A stretch of DNA of 64,000 nucleotides from assembly GCF_019710745.1 (NCBI RefSeq), contig NZ_JAHKJW010000007.1, positions 62,001-126,000 of the forward strand. The letters run 5' to 3'. This document shows positions 16,596-25,774 of the stretch, piece by piece. The DNA is from Streptomyces beigongshangae. Its GTDB lineage: Bacteria > Actinomycetota > Actinomycetes > Streptomycetales > Streptomycetaceae. The notes under the pieces were generated by a model. The model was not told the origin of the DNA. It saw nothing but the letters and a program-made list of their open reading frames with translations, and made no database searches. Within the stretch, counting starts at the first letter, position 1. Each line of letters opens with the position of its first letter. Both the position numbers and the translations under genes were made by a program.

Positions 16596-17195
16596 ATGGC
16601 CGTCTCACGGCATGCGGCCACCCTGTTCTGGACCCAGGGCGTGGCAGCCACCAGCGGCGACGACATCGCCTCCGCCGCCGGCATCTCGACCCGCACGGTA
16701 TGGCGTTATTTCCGCTCCAAGGAGAGCTGCGTCGAGCCGCTGCTGGCCGAGTCCGCGTACCGGTTCATGGCGTCGCTGCGCAGATGGCCGCTCTCCTCCT
16801 CGTTCGAGGACTTCCTGACCGAGGACCTGTCCGCCTCCCCACCGACACCGCAGGACCTGGCCGATGACATCGCATCGGTGCGGATCATCTCCCTCGTACG
16901 CGACGAGCCGGCACTGCGCGCCTCATGGCTGATGGTGTGCGGCCGGGCCGAGCACGCCTTCGCTCCGATCATCGCGCGACGTCTGGACCTTCCCTCCGAC
17001 GACTTCCGGGTCTCCCTGAGCGCGGCGACCGCGACGGCCGCCGTCCGCGTCGTCCATGAGGAGATCAGCATCGGGGCGGTCGCCGGCGCCCGGGAGTACA
17101 CCCTCGACGACGTGGTCACGCAATTGGGCCGGGCGATCCGGAGCAGCAGCAACGAGCCGATCTGCGACCCGAGACCGCAACGGTCCCTTCTCTGA
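16596..17195 (+). CDS. TetR-family transcriptional regulator
   Basis: A 199-residue TetR protein with HTH GVAATSGDDIASAAGISTRT then VWRYFRSKESCVEPLL. The ligand domain includes EDFLTEDLSASPPTP and ends in a basic tail. The frame is open 11 codons further upstream (VSTDKLAEAR...) with no standard start codon, so the annotated start is uncertain or the 5' end was altered by the same deletion that truncated the divergent SDR. The palindrome at 16517 is its probable operator. Confidence 0.8.
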   Translation: MAVSRHAATLFWTQGVAATSGDDIASAAGISTRTVWRYFRSKESCVEPLLAESAYRFMASLRRWPLSSSFEDFLTEDLSASPPTPQDLADDIASVRIISLVRDEPALRASWLMVCGRAEHAFAPIIARRLDLPSDDFRVSLSAATATAAVRVVHEEISIGAVAGAREYTLDDVVTQLGRAIRSSSNEPICDPRPQRSLL

Positions 17196-17244
17196 GCCCG
17201 GCCCTGCCGGGGATTTCGGGAGCACGTGTCGCAGGTGGGGAGGT

Positions 17245-18057
17245 TCAGGCCGCACCGGCGACGCGGAACACCGGCCAGCCGATCTCCGTCCGCCACCGGG
17301 CCGCCACCGGGGTGTCCCGCGGGCCGACGAGGTAGGTCTCGCGTACCGGCCCGGCCACGGCGAGAGTGTGGTCCGCCACCCACCTGCCGAGCTCGCCGTA
17401 GGTCACGTCGATCGTGTCGTGGGTGCCCGTGTGCACGGCGACGGCGAGTTCCGCCCCCGGCAGTTCGGTACTGCGGACCCGTCCCACGCCGGGCACGGGC
17501 GCGGTGATCGGAACGTGCGCCAGGACATGTCCCCGCCCCTCGCTGAACAGCGCGTTGTCGTAGAGCCCGCCCGCGGGGCCCGCCGGTTCGCGGACGGCCG
17601 CGTCGAGTTCGGCCATGGCGCCGGCGTACCAGCCGAGCACGTCCGGGTGTGCGACGGTGTCCTCCACCCCGGCCACGAGTTGTGCGGGCACCTGGCGCAG
17701 TTCGACGGCGAGGCCCGCCGGCTCAGGGCGCAGCAGCCGCTGCAGGGAGGCCACGGCCGCCCGCGTGCGCGCCATCCGGTCCTCCAGCCTTTCGAGGTGC
17801 TCCGCCACGAGGGCCGCGCGCACGACCGGGTCCTGGGTGATGAGGATCTGCCGGACGTCCGCGAGCGGCACATCCAGTTCCCGCAGTTTGAAGATCACCT
17901 GCGCGGTGGGGATCTGGGCGGCGCCGTAGTACCGGTAGCCGCTCGACGGGTCCACGTGCGCCGGCTCCAGCAGCCCGGCCTCGTGGTAGCGGCGCAGGGT
18001 CCGGACACTCAGGTGGGTCATCTGGGCGAATTCACCGATCGTCAGCACGTGTCCCAC
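17245..18057 (-). CDS. MerR-family regulator with GyrI-like C-terminal domain
   Basis: A 270-residue regulator. The winged HTH is [20 protein letters not shown] then [20 protein letters not shown] (residues 5-45), followed by a dimerisation helix (about 80-110) and a GyrI/SOUL-like effector domain (about 120-270) ending [13 protein letters not shown]. Proteins of this layout bind hydrophobic cations, like BmrR and TipA. The GTG at 18057 is divergent from the SDR gene at 18129, with an inverted repeat between them. Confidence 0.87.
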   Translation of the reverse strand: MGHVLTIGEFAQMTHLSVRTLRRYHEAGLLEPAHVDPSSGYRYYGAAQIPTAQVIFKLRELDVPLADVRQILITQDPVVRAALVAEHLERLEDRMARTRAAVASLQRLLRPEPAGLAVELRQVPAQLVAGVEDTVAHPDVLGWYAGAMAELDAAVREPAGPAGGLYDNALFSEGRGHVLAHVPITAPVPGVGRVRSTELPGAELAVAVHTGTHDTIDVTYGELGRWVADHTLAVAGPVRETYLVGPRDTPVAARWRTEIGWPVFRVAGAA

Positions 18058-18062
18058 TGTGC

Positions 18063-18083
18063 ACCCTCCCGCGGGGGGAGGGT
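18063..18083. promoter_or_regulatory. MerR-type operator/promoter palindrome
   Basis: Arms ACCCTCCC (18063-18070) and GGGAGGGT (18076-18083) form a perfect 8-bp inverted repeat with a 5-base centre in the 71-bp divergent region. MerR proteins bind such repeats between over-spaced promoter elements of the target, here the SDR gene. Confidence 0.7.
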
Positions 18084-18128
18084 CAACGGCTTGCCCCTGC
18101 CCCCGCGGGAGGCCGCACGCTCGGACAC

Positions 18129-18956
18129 ATGACCAGCACGAAATCCACTTTCCTGCCTCCTTCCCTGTCCACTTCCCTCTCCCCTTCCCTCGATCTCGAA
18201 GGACGTCGTGCCCTCGTCACCGGCGCCGGCAGAGGCACCGGCGCCGCGATCGCGGCGCGCCTTCGCGCGGCCGGCGCAACCGTGCTCGCCACAGCGCGCA
18301 CGGTGCCCGCGGGCGCGCACGGGAATTCCTTCGTCGCCGCCGATCTGACCTCGTCCGAGGGCGTCGACACCGTCGTCGCAGCCGTGCGGGAGCGGCTGGG
18401 CACTCCCGATCTCCTCGTGCACACGCTCGGCGGATCCCGCTCGCCCGCCGGAGGGTTCGCCGCCCTCACCGCGGAGCACTGGCAGGACGAACTCGCCCTC
18501 AACCTGCTGGCCGCGGTCCGGCTCGACCGCGCGCTGCTGCCGGCGATGCGCCGGGCCGGCTCCGGTGCCGTCGTCCACGTCTCGTCCATCCAGCGCCGGC
18601 TGCCGCTCTTCGACGCCACACTCGGTTACGCCGCCGCCAAGGCCGCGCTGACCACCTACAGCAAAGGGCTCGCCCGTGAGCTGGCCCCCGACGGAGTACG
18701 CGTGAACGTCGTCTCCCCGGGGGCGATCGAGACCGAGGCGGCGACGGCCCTCGTCACCCGTATCGCCCAGTCACGGGGAATCGGCCAGGCCGCCGCCTGG
18801 GATCAGGTCCTGGCGTCCCTCGGCGGGATTCCCCTCGGCCGTCCCGCCCGCCCCGAGGAGGTGGCCGAGCTCGTCGCCTTCCTCCTCTCCGACCGGGCCG
18901 GTGCCATCACCGGCGCCGAGCACACGATCGACGGCGGCACCGTCCCGACCGTCTAG
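18129..18956 (+). CDS. Short-chain dehydrogenase/reductase
   Basis: A 275-residue SDR with Rossmann motif [13 protein letters not shown] (about 32-44), [12 protein letters not shown] in place of NNAG, catalytic Ser in [17 protein letters not shown] with Tyr/Lys, and the C-terminal [17 protein letters not shown]. The N-terminal ~20 residues are a Ser/Thr/Pro-rich extension. It is the likely target of the divergent MerR regulator and is followed after 43 bases by a SnoaL-like gene. The substrate is unknown. Confidence 0.88.
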   Translation: MTSTKSTFLPPSLSTSLSPSLDLEGRRALVTGAGRGTGAAIAARLRAAGATVLATARTVPAGAHGNSFVAADLTSSEGVDTVVAAVRERLGTPDLLVHTLGGSRSPAGGFAALTAEHWQDELALNLLAAVRLDRALLPAMRRAGSGAVVHVSSIQRRLPLFDATLGYAAAKAALTTYSKGLARELAPDGVRVNVVSPGAIETEAATALVTRIAQSRGIGQAAAWDQVLASLGGIPLGRPARPEEVAELVAFLLSDRAGAITGAEHTIDGGTVPTV

Positions 18957-18999
18957 ACACACCTGCACCGGCGGCGATCCCACGACTCCGAGGAGAGAG

Positions 19000-19353
19000 A
19001 TGACCACCTTCCCGACCGGCCTCCGGCACCTGCCGGGCGTCCTCCACGCCTACCTCGACGCGCACGCCCGGGGCGACGTCACCACGGCGGCCGCATGCTT
19101 CGCCCCGACCGCCGTGGTCGTGGACGACGGCAGGACCCACCGCGGCCGCGAGGAGGTCCGCGACTGGCTCGGCCGCTCGTCGGCCGAGTACACGTACACG
19201 ACCACCCCCGTCTCCGCCGTCCGGCGTGGTGAGGAGCGCTGGCACGTGACCCAGCACCTCGCGGGAGACTTTCCCGGCGGCACGGTCGACCTCGACTACG
19301 GCTTCACGATCGCCGACGCGCGTATCGCCGCACTCGTCATCGGCCCTGTGTAG
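19000..19353 (+). CDS. SnoaL/NTF2-like protein
   Basis: A 117-residue small alpha+beta-barrel protein: VLHAYLDAHARGDVTTAAACFAPTAVVVDDG, then HRGREEVRDWLGRSS and VTQHLAGDFPGGTVDLDYGFTIADARIAAL. This pattern belongs to the nuclear-transport-factor-2/SnoaL fold, which includes isomerases, cyclases and binding proteins. AGGAGAGAG precedes the ATG at 19000. It probably shares a transcript with the SDR. Confidence 0.8.
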   Translation: MTTFPTGLRHLPGVLHAYLDAHARGDVTTAAACFAPTAVVVDDGRTHRGREEVRDWLGRSSAEYTYTTTPVSAVRRGEERWHVTQHLAGDFPGGTVDLDYGFTIADARIAALVIGPV

Positions 19354-19404
19354 TCGCCTGCCCCGTGGGACACCGCCTGCGAGGCACACGTCGGCCGCGC
19401 CGCG

Positions 19405-20787
19405 TCACCGCATGCCGTCGGGGTCGAGGTCGGCCCCCACGGTGAGGGTCACCACTCCCGCGACGGCGTCCGCCTCCTGCGTGGCCCGGGTGCCGGACAG
19501 CCGCGACGCCAGCACCTCCGCCTGCCGGCCCATCCCCTGCGGGTAGGTCGCCGCGGTACGGGTCGTCTCCGGGGCGTTGCCCGTGCCGACGACGGTGAAA
19601 CCGGCCCGGCGCAGCTCTGCGGCCACGGTGGCGGCGCGCCCCGGGACGCCGGTGCCGTTGAGCACCCGGACGCGCACACTGGACGCGTGGATCGGGTGCT
19701 CGGCTTCGGCCTGCACCTTCTTCCTGTCGACCTCCTCGTCCTTGGCGAGGGAGGTGAACAACTCGCCGGCCTGCGGGTACTGCCACACGACGTTGGCCTT
19801 GTCGGCGGCCACGTCCGCCTCGCGCGGATAGTTGGGCACGGTGAGAAAGGTCAGCCTGTCGCCCGGAATGCCCTTCAGCTCGGAGGCGAGGCCGTACAGG
19901 GGCTGGATACCGGCCAGGCCCTTGTCCGTGGTCAGTGACTTCGTGGCCGACTGCAGGAAGCCGTAGAGGGCGTTCGGGCTGGCCAGTTCGGACTGCGCCT
20001 TACCGGCCAGCGCCTGCATGAACTCCTGCTGACGGCCGATGCGCCCGAGGTCGGAGCCGTCGCCGACGCTGTAGCGGGCGCGGACGTAGCCGAGCGCTTC
20101 CTCGTCCTTGACGGTCTGGCAGCCGGCTTCCAGATCCAGGTGCGCCTTCTCGTCGTGGATGGCCCGCTCGGGACAGACCTCGATGCCGTCCAGGGCGTTG
20201 ACCATGCCTTTGAAGCCCTGGAAGTCGACGGACACGAAGTGGTCGATGCGCAGCCCGGTGTTCGCCTCGACCGTCCTGATGCTGCAGGCGGCGGCGTCGG
20301 CGACCCCGCCACCGGCGCCGCCGATCGCGAACGCCTCATTGATCTTGGCGTGGTGGGGCGCCGAGGCAGTGCCGTCACCCTTGTCGCACGCGGATATCCG
20401 CACCCACGAATCGCGCGGGAAGGACACCACGGTCGCCCATTCCCGGTTCGCCGGGACATGCATCACCAGCAGGCTGTCGGACTGCATGGTGTCCAGGCCC
20501 CCGCCGTACTCCGCGTTGTCCCCGCCGCGGCTGTCCGAGCCGACGACCAGGATGTTCTTCGAGCCGGGACTGAGGTTGGCGGGGCGGTCCCCGCCGAGTT
20601 TGTCGTCGATGTCGGCGGCGCCGATGTTGTCGTCCAGGTCCTGGTACAGCCAGGCGCCGACCCCGGCCACAGCGAGGATGATCAGCGCGAGGGCCCGCAC
20701 CGCCCATACGAGGATCCGGCCCCGCCGCGTCAGTCTCATCGGCGTGCTTCCGGCCGCGGTGCGTCGCTGTTGCCCCTCACTGCCCAC
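19405..20787 (-). CDS. LytR-CpsA-Psr (LCP) family ligase
   Basis: A 460-residue protein with one N-terminal membrane helix (about 24-46), an LCP domain (about 70-250) with NILVVGSDSRGGDN, SLLVMHVPANREWATVVSFP, RDSWVRIS and GLRIDHFVSVDFQGFKGMV, and a LytR_C domain (about 360-450) with VRVRVLNGTGVPGRAATVA. LCP enzymes attach lipid-linked glycopolymers to peptidoglycan outside the membrane. It stands alone; the promoter is likely near 20870. Confidence 0.9.
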   Translation of the reverse strand: MGSEGQQRRTAAGSTPMRLTRRGRILVWAVRALALIILAVAGVGAWLYQDLDDNIGAADIDDKLGGDRPANLSPGSKNILVVGSDSRGGDNAEYGGGLDTMQSDSLLVMHVPANREWATVVSFPRDSWVRISACDKGDGTASAPHHAKINEAFAIGGAGGGVADAAACSIRTVEANTGLRIDHFVSVDFQGFKGMVNALDGIEVCPERAIHDEKAHLDLEAGCQTVKDEEALGYVRARYSVGDGSDLGRIGRQQEFMQALAGKAQSELASPNALYGFLQSATKSLTTDKGLAGIQPLYGLASELKGIPGDRLTFLTVPNYPREADVAADKANVVWQYPQAGELFTSLAKDEEVDRKKVQAEAEHPIHASSVRVRVLNGTGVPGRAATVAAELRRAGFTVVGTGNAPETTRTAATYPQGMGRQAEVLASRLSGTRATQEADAVAGVVTLTVGADLDPDGMR

Positions 20788-20870
20788 AAACGCTCATTTC
20801 TTCCGCGCGGCCGTACGGCCGGTCCGTCACTCCTGGACGTCCGGCACTCCCATGTACCGGACGACTTAAC

Positions 20871-20886
20871 TCTACGACCCTGTAGA
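20871..20886. promoter_or_regulatory. Inverted repeat upstream of the LCP gene
   Basis: TCTAC (20871-20875) and GTAGA (20882-20886) flank a 6-base spacer in an AT-richer patch about 85 bp before the LCP start. The CTAC...GTAG shape resembles BlaI/MecI-type sites, and a BlaI repressor gene lies nearby, but this link is speculative. Confidence 0.35.
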
Positions 20887-21066
20887 AACAAGGTCGGGAG
20901 ATGGGTACGCCCCACCGGCGCCGGACCCGAACGGCAACCGGCCACCCCCTCCTCCGACCGACCGGAGGGTGACTGACCGGAGGACGACCGACCGCCGGGA
21001 CGCCCACAACCCGCGCCCTTCACCCGTTCAGTGCGCGAGCGGCATCCTTCACTCGAAGGTGCGACC

Positions 21067-21999
21067 TCACCAAGGCGTCGCCGCGTGCAGGATGAGCACC
21101 ATCGTCACCGCGGAGTTCGCGGACGACAGCGCGGACACCGCGGTCCCGGCAGCCGCGCCCCAGGCGGCCAGGCCGACCGAGGTGAACACCGAGGGCCAGC
21201 TGCGCATCACGGGGGCGGGGCCGAGCAGTGCGGCGACCCGGCGCGGCACCGGGCCCGGCGCGGCGAAGCCCGCGAGGGTGACCGCCGGAGTGCCCCGGGA
21301 GACCAGGGCCGCCTTGCCGATCGCGCGCGCCACAGCTCTGCGGCTGCCCACCACGCGTGCGGCTTCCTCGTCAGCCCAGCGCTCCGCCGTGAAGGACAGC
21401 GCCGTACGCAGCGGGCGAAGGAACGGGTTGGCACGCGCGGCGAGCTGGACGGCGAGCAGGAACCGGTGGTGCCGGGCAGCGAGGTGGGCGCGCTCGTGGG
21501 CGAACAGTGCGCGCCGCTCAGCGGGTTCGAGGCAGGACAGCAGGGCGGTGGTCACCACCACACGGCCCCGCCGTCCGCCGGGAAGGGCGTACGCGTAGGG
21601 CGTGTCGTCCGGCAGGACGGCCACCTCGGTCGCGGGCAGGCCGACGAGCGCCCGGTGGGCACGGCGGCGCACCCGGCCGTGCCGCCACAAGGTGCGACCG
21701 CAGGCCAGCAGTACCGCGATCAGGGCCGGAATCGCGACCTTGCCCGCGATCTCGTCGTACGGCACCGCCGCGCGCACCTCGGGATCCGACCACGCGTCGG
21801 GCAGTGGGTTGCCGGGCAGCTGCGCCGTGCCGACCACCATGAGCAGCCCCAGGCACACGGTGCTGCACACCGCCATCACCACGGCCAGCCCGGCCAGCAG
21901 CCGGGTGGCGGCCCGCGGGTACAGCCGCTGCTCGGCGAGGCGCGCGACCGGCCACGCCGTCAACGGCAGGACCAGCGGCAAAAAGACGAACACCCCCAT
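21067..21999 (-). CDS. M56-family (BlaR1/MecR1-like) membrane metallopeptidase
   Basis: A 310-residue integral membrane protein with about four helices and the zinc-protease motif AHERAHLAARHH (HEXXH at about 167-171), followed by ERWADEEAARVVG, typical of the third zinc ligand region. It lacks a penicillin-binding sensor domain. The gene lies 6 bases downstream of the BlaI repressor gene. In the family, the peptidase inactivates BlaI on a cell-wall or other signal. Confidence 0.88.
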   Translation of the reverse strand: MGVFVFLPLVLPLTAWPVARLAEQRLYPRAATRLLAGLAVVMAVCSTVCLGLLMVVGTAQLPGNPLPDAWSDPEVRAAVPYDEIAGKVAIPALIAVLLACGRTLWRHGRVRRRAHRALVGLPATEVAVLPDDTPYAYALPGGRRGRVVVTTALLSCLEPAERRALFAHERAHLAARHHRFLLAVQLAARANPFLRPLRTALSFTAERWADEEAARVVGSRRAVARAIGKAALVSRGTPAVTLAGFAAPGPVPRRVAALLGPAPVMRSWPSVFTSVGLAAWGAAAGTAVSALSSANSAVTMVLILHAATPW

Positions 22000-22005
22000 G
22001 AGGCT

Positions 22006-22395
22006 TCAGTCTTCCCCTTCGCTCTCGGCCCGGCCCAGGAGTTCGCGAAGCAGCCGTTCGTCATCCGGTTCCAAGGAGGTCACGAAGCTGGCGAGCACGG
22101 CCTCGCGATCGCTCTCCGCGTCGAGCACCCTGCGCATCCGGTGCGCCGCCAGGCCCGCCTCGTCCGACGCCGAGGTCCACGCGAAGGACCGGCCGACGCG
22201 CTCGCGGGTCACCGCGCCCTTGTTCAGCAGCCGGGTCAGGATCGTGATCACCGTCGTGTAGGCGAGGTCACCGTCGAGACGCTCCTGCACCCAGCCCGCC
22301 GTGGCCGGCCCCTCCGCCGCACGCAGGACCGACAGGATCTGCGCCTCCAGCTCGCCCTGCCCCCGCCGTGGCGGGCGCTGCCGTTGGTCCGTCAC
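22006..22395 (-). CDS. BlaI/MecI/CopY-family repressor
   Basis: A 129-residue winged-helix repressor with LEAQILSVLRAAEGPATAGW and VQERLDGDLAYTTVITILTR, then LLNKGAVTRERVGRSFAWTS and a C-terminal dimerisation region with FVTSLEPDDERLLRELLG. The GTG at 22395 follows GGGAG at 8 bases. It forms an operon with the M56 peptidase. TCTCACG repeated three times lies 27-47 bases upstream. Confidence 0.9.
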   Translation of the reverse strand: MTDQRQRPPRRGQGELEAQILSVLRAAEGPATAGWVQERLDGDLAYTTVITILTRLLNKGAVTRERVGRSFAWTSASDEAGLAAHRMRRVLDAESDREAVLASFVTSLEPDDERLLRELLGRAESEGED

Positions 22396-22421
22396 ACCGC
22401 GTCTCCCTGTCTCCACGTCGT

Positions 22422-22442
22422 TCTCACGTCTCACGTCTCACG
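22422..22442. repeat. Three direct repeats of TCTCACG
   Basis: Three perfect adjoining 7-mers upstream of the blaI start. They may be part of its promoter region or a chance microsatellite. Confidence 0.6.
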
Positions 22443-22612
22443 CCTTCGCCGTTCCCGCGTCCCGGCCGGTCCATCGTATCGACGCTCCGTGGCCGGTCAG
22501 GACGCCCGCAGTGCTGCGCCCGGCCGTGACCGGCAGGAACAGGACTGTTCCTCCTGAACCGGGGCACCGCTTATTCGACAGTCATGTAGAAGTAACGGAA
22601 GAGAGGCCACTG

Positions 22613-22876
22613 ATGGAGATCTCCGGAATCATCACCGCGATCGTGATCGGTATCGTGATCGGGGTCCTGGGCAGGCTCGCCCTTCCCGGGCGCCAGCACA
22701 TCGGCGTCCTGTGGACCGTCGGAGTCGGCATCCTCGCCGCACTGGTCGGCACGGCCGTCGCCGGAGCCCTGGATGTCGCCGACACCGACGGCGTCGACTG
22801 GATCGAACTGGCCGTCCAGATCGGTCTCGCAGCTGTCGGCGTCGCAGCGGTGGAACGTCTGAAGGGCCGTCGCTGA
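22613..22876 (+). CDS. GlsB/YeaQ/YmgE-family membrane protein
   Basis: An 87-residue protein with three hydrophobic helices and Gly-rich turns: MEISGIITAIVIGIVIGVLG, HIGVLWTVGVGILAALVGTA and VQIGLAAVGVAAVERL. This matches the transglycosylase-associated (GlsB/YeaQ) family, small stress-induced membrane proteins of unclear function. It is divergent from blaI. Confidence 0.82.
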   Translation: MEISGIITAIVIGIVIGVLGRLALPGRQHIGVLWTVGVGILAALVGTAVAGALDVADTDGVDWIELAVQIGLAAVGVAAVERLKGRR

Positions 22877-23019
22877 AGCAGTTCCGGGGAGCTGCACCCC
22901 GCCGGGTCGGGCCGTCCGGCCGGCGGGGCGCCGCCTCCCGGGTGAACGGCTGACGCCTGCGGACCGAGCATGCGGCGCAGCACGGGTCCGCGCACCGGGC
23001 GGCCGACCCGACGCGGCGC

Positions 23020-23358
23020 TCACCACTCCCGGGGGGCGATCAGTTCTTCCGCGTCCGCGTCACTGAAGCCGTAGGCGGACGCGACGAACCAGAAGTCCTC
23101 CGCGATCTCCTCCCGCGCCACGGTCTCGATCCCGCTCCCGGCTGCCTCGAACTCCGCCTCCAGCAGGTTGAACTCCTGCGTCGCGGCGTGGGTGAGCGCA
23201 TGGAGGGCCTTCAGGTCCGACGGCCGTTCGGCCTCGATCCGCCCGCACAGCCGCACCAGGATCGCCGCGCCCCGGTCCACGACGTGATCGGGGTAGTACG
23301 GGTCCGCGTACAGCTGCCGCAAAAACGTACGCCCCGCCACCTGCTCGTTCGTGATCAT
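23020..23358 (-). CDS. DUF5713 family protein
   Basis: A 112-residue soluble, acidic protein: LRQLYADPYYPDHVVDRGAA, LKALHALTHAATQEFNLLEAEFE and AREEIAEDFWFVASAYGFSD. These features match the DUF5713 family common in Streptomyces. The ATG at 23358 (MITNEQVAG) is chosen because family similarity starts there. Function is unknown. Confidence 0.75.
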   Translation of the reverse strand: MITNEQVAGRTFLRQLYADPYYPDHVVDRGAAILVRLCGRIEAERPSDLKALHALTHAATQEFNLLEAEFEAAGSGIETVAREEIAEDFWFVASAYGFSDADAEELIAPREW

Positions 23359-23467
23359 CACTGTGCCCCGTCCCCGTAGCGGAATCGATGTGCCGATCAT
23401 GCAGCACGGCACTGACAGACGAAGCCGTCCGGGTGCCCGGGCGGGACCGTGCGGGACGGCCCGGTTC

Positions 23468-24469
23468 TCACGGGCGGACGACGCCGAGGAGCCGGCCGGC
23501 TGCTCCTGTGCGGGTGCCGTCCTCGCGTTCGCCGCCGGCGCGCTTCCCGGGCGCCGGCAGGAAGCAGTCGCGCCTGCCGTCGCGTACGAGGCAGCTCTCG
23601 ACCTCGGGGAACGCCCTGGGGCTCACCGCCGCCATCGGCGTCGAGAGGGAGCCCTCCTCGTCGAAATGGTCCCGTACCTCGTTCTGCTGGGGTTCGGCTC
23701 CCGGGGCGGTGATCTCGACACGATCCCCCTCGCGGCCCCGGTCGATACGGGCCCACACCGTCCCGCACCTCGCGGAATGGCGCACTTTGACCACCGTGCC
23801 CCCGCCGAAGCGCCGCTCGGCCAGGGTGCTCGGCGGGTGGTCGGCGTTCGAGCATCTCGTCGACTCCGGATTCCTGCCGGTGCACGCGTCACCGAAACAG
23901 CTCGCTTCGAGCGCGGAGCGGCTCGGCGCGCCGCCGCCCTTCGCGTCGCTGTCACCGCTGCTGAAGCCCCACGTCACCACGAGCACTCCGGCGGCGACAG
24001 CCGCGCACCCTGCGAGCACCCCGGTGACGTGGCGCACGGGGCGCACGGGGCGGTGGTGCCGGACCGGGAGGTCGAGCGGACCCGGCGCCGGCGGTACGTC
24101 GGGCACGGCTGCCGGGTCCCGCACCGCGCCCCCGCTCGCCGCCCCGGCTCCTTCACCGGTCCGCCCGCTCCAGACCGCCTCGGCCAGTTCCCACAGGACG
24201 AGCGGCCGGTCCTGGCGCTCGCCCGCGAGGCGGCACAGCTCCTCGACGGCTTGCCGGGGCGGCAGCGCCTTGCCGTTGAGATAGCGTTCCCAGGAGGACT
24301 TGCTGTACGGGGTCTTCGCCGCCAGCGCGGCCAGGCTCAGCCCCGTCGCGGACCGCAGCTCACGCAACGTACGGGCAAGCCGCTCGCACTGCGCCGGCCG
24401 CGCGGCACCGCTCGCCGTCCCTCCCGCATCCCGCGGACGCGGGCCTCCCACCTGCTTCTCCCGGTTCAC
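23468..24469 (-). CDS. Membrane-anchored XRE-type HTH protein, DUF2690-like
   Basis: A 333-residue protein: an N-terminal helix-turn-helix (about 25-85: LRSATGLSLAALAAKTPYSK, then ERYLNGKALPP), a Pro-rich linker, one membrane helix (about 155-178), and an extracellular domain with four Cys (SCFGDACTGRNPESTRCSNAD and ARCGTVWARID) that fits DUF2690. The GTG start overlaps the stop of the preceding gene (GTGA). It thus pairs with a sister protein sharing the same HTH and topology but a different outer domain. Confidence 0.8.
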   Translation of the reverse strand: MNREKQVGGPRPRDAGGTASGAARPAQCERLARTLRELRSATGLSLAALAAKTPYSKSSWERYLNGKALPPRQAVEELCRLAGERQDRPLVLWELAEAVWSGRTGEGAGAASGGAVRDPAAVPDVPPAPGPLDLPVRHHRPVRPVRHVTGVLAGCAAVAAGVLVVTWGFSSGDSDAKGGGAPSRSALEASCFGDACTGRNPESTRCSNADHPPSTLAERRFGGGTVVKVRHSARCGTVWARIDRGREGDRVEITAPGAEPQQNEVRDHFDEEGSLSTPMAAVSPRAFPEVESCLVRDGRRDCFLPAPGKRAGGEREDGTRTGAAGRLLGVVRP

Positions 24470-25335
24470 CTCCGCAGCACCCCCCAGGTGTCCGGTCCGA
24501 TCTTTCCGTCGACCGCGACCTTTCCCTTCTCCTGCGCGCGCTTGACGGCGCGTTCGGTGGCATTGCCGAAGACCCCGTCGGCCGCACCGGGCGACTGACG
24601 GTGGTGTTTGAGGAGGCACTGCGCCTCCACCACCGACCACCGGGTGGACGACTGCTGGATGAGCTCCACCCGCGTACGGCTGTAGCCCGCGTAGAGGAGG
24701 CCGTCGTCGTCGCGCTTCACCGTGCAGGGATAGTCCTTGCCCGGCCGGTAGACGAACTCCCCCATTTTCGGGTGGGCTTCACCGGTGTACGGCTTGGCTT
24801 CCCCGCCCTCGTCCCCGTCGTCGTCCTCCCACGGAGCGATCAACGCGAGTACGGCCAGGATCACCAGGGCCGTGGTGACGCTGGACAGCACTATCGCCAG
24901 CCAGGGCACCCGTGTGCCGCGGTGACCGGGCGCGGTCCCGTCCGGCCCCGGCTCCCGTTCGGGGCCCGGCCCCCGCTCAGGCCCCGGTCCCCGGTCAGGT
25001 CCTGGTCCCCGGTCAGGTCCTGGTTCCGGCCCGGAGCCCGGTCCGGACGGGAGTCCGGACTCCGGTGCCGTGCCCCACGCCTCCGCGGCCACCTCCCACT
25101 GGGCGACGAGCCGTACCGGGTCGGTGTCGCAGGCCCTGGCCAGGGCCTCGACCGCCTCGACCGGGGGCAGTGCCTTCCCGTTGAGGTAGCGGTCCCAGGA
25201 GGATCGGCTGTACGCCGTTCTTTCGGCCAGCGTCGCGAGTCCGAGCCCGCTGTGATCCTTGAGTCTTCGTAGGTGCACGACGAACTGCCGGACCTGCGGG
25301 TCGAGCGAGTCGGGCAGTTTCTTCCATCGAGACAT
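24466..25335 (-). CDS. Membrane-anchored XRE-type HTH protein with peptidoglycan-binding domain
   Basis: A 289-residue protein. Residues 20-85 form an HTH (RLKDHSGLGLATLAERTAYS, RYLNGKALPPVEAVEALARA), then a GPGPDRGPGPE-type repetitive linker, a membrane helix (VPWLAIVLSSVTTALVILAV) and an outer PG_binding_1-like domain (LLKHHRQSPGAADGVFGNAT then WGVLRR). It could couple a cell-wall signal directly to DNA binding. The ATG at 25335 has only a weak ribosome binding site. It is translated with the next gene through a GTGA overlap. Confidence 0.82.
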   Translation of the reverse strand: MSRWKKLPDSLDPQVRQFVVHLRRLKDHSGLGLATLAERTAYSRSSWDRYLNGKALPPVEAVEALARACDTDPVRLVAQWEVAAEAWGTAPESGLPSGPGSGPEPGPDRGPGPDRGPGPERGPGPEREPGPDGTAPGHRGTRVPWLAIVLSSVTTALVILAVLALIAPWEDDDGDEGGEAKPYTGEAHPKMGEFVYRPGKDYPCTVKRDDDGLLYAGYSRTRVELIQQSSTRWSVVEAQCLLKHHRQSPGAADGVFGNATERAVKRAQEKGKVAVDGKIGPDTWGVLRR

Positions 25336-25774
25336 GTTCCACCCCACGTCTTGAAGTCCCTCACAGAAAGATGTCGTACTTTCCCGTTCCAGTTCCCTCC
25401 CGTGACAGGGACCGGAGGAGTGACCGAACCGTTTCAGCCGTTCCGGCCCGTCCCGGCGTCCCACCGAAGCCGCGCCTCTTCCGGAGTTCCCGCAGGTCGA
25501 CGGCAGGGGCGTCCCGGGCACGCCCAAGTCGAGCGGCTGCCCTGGCGCGAGGGGCGGGTCGGCGGGCAGTGTCCGTGGTGCACAACGGGCGGCGTGGTCC
25601 ACCCCGCGCCGCCCCACCGGACGGCGCCTCGTCCTCGCCGGGGGAGAGGGCGGGGCGTCGCGGGGCGGCAGTCGGTACGGAGCACGGCGGTCGTGGTCGC
25701 ACGTGGGGGGGCCCGGCCGGCAGCAGGGGGGACCCGGCCGGTCGCCGGGGTGGGCCTCGTGTCACCTCAGGGTG
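25336..25774. other. Intergenic region without recognised gene
   Basis: The 439-bp gap contains frames on both strands with Arg/Pro-rich translations that look like background. It must hold the promoter of the XRE pair. The end (25700-25760) has two near-copies of GGGG(GG)ACCCGGCCGG. Confidence 0.45.

Noticed and set aside
20971..21066. Possible small gene between the LCP and M56 genes
   Set aside because: No ribosome binding site or conserved sequence; repeats of GACCGACCGGA-like motifs only.
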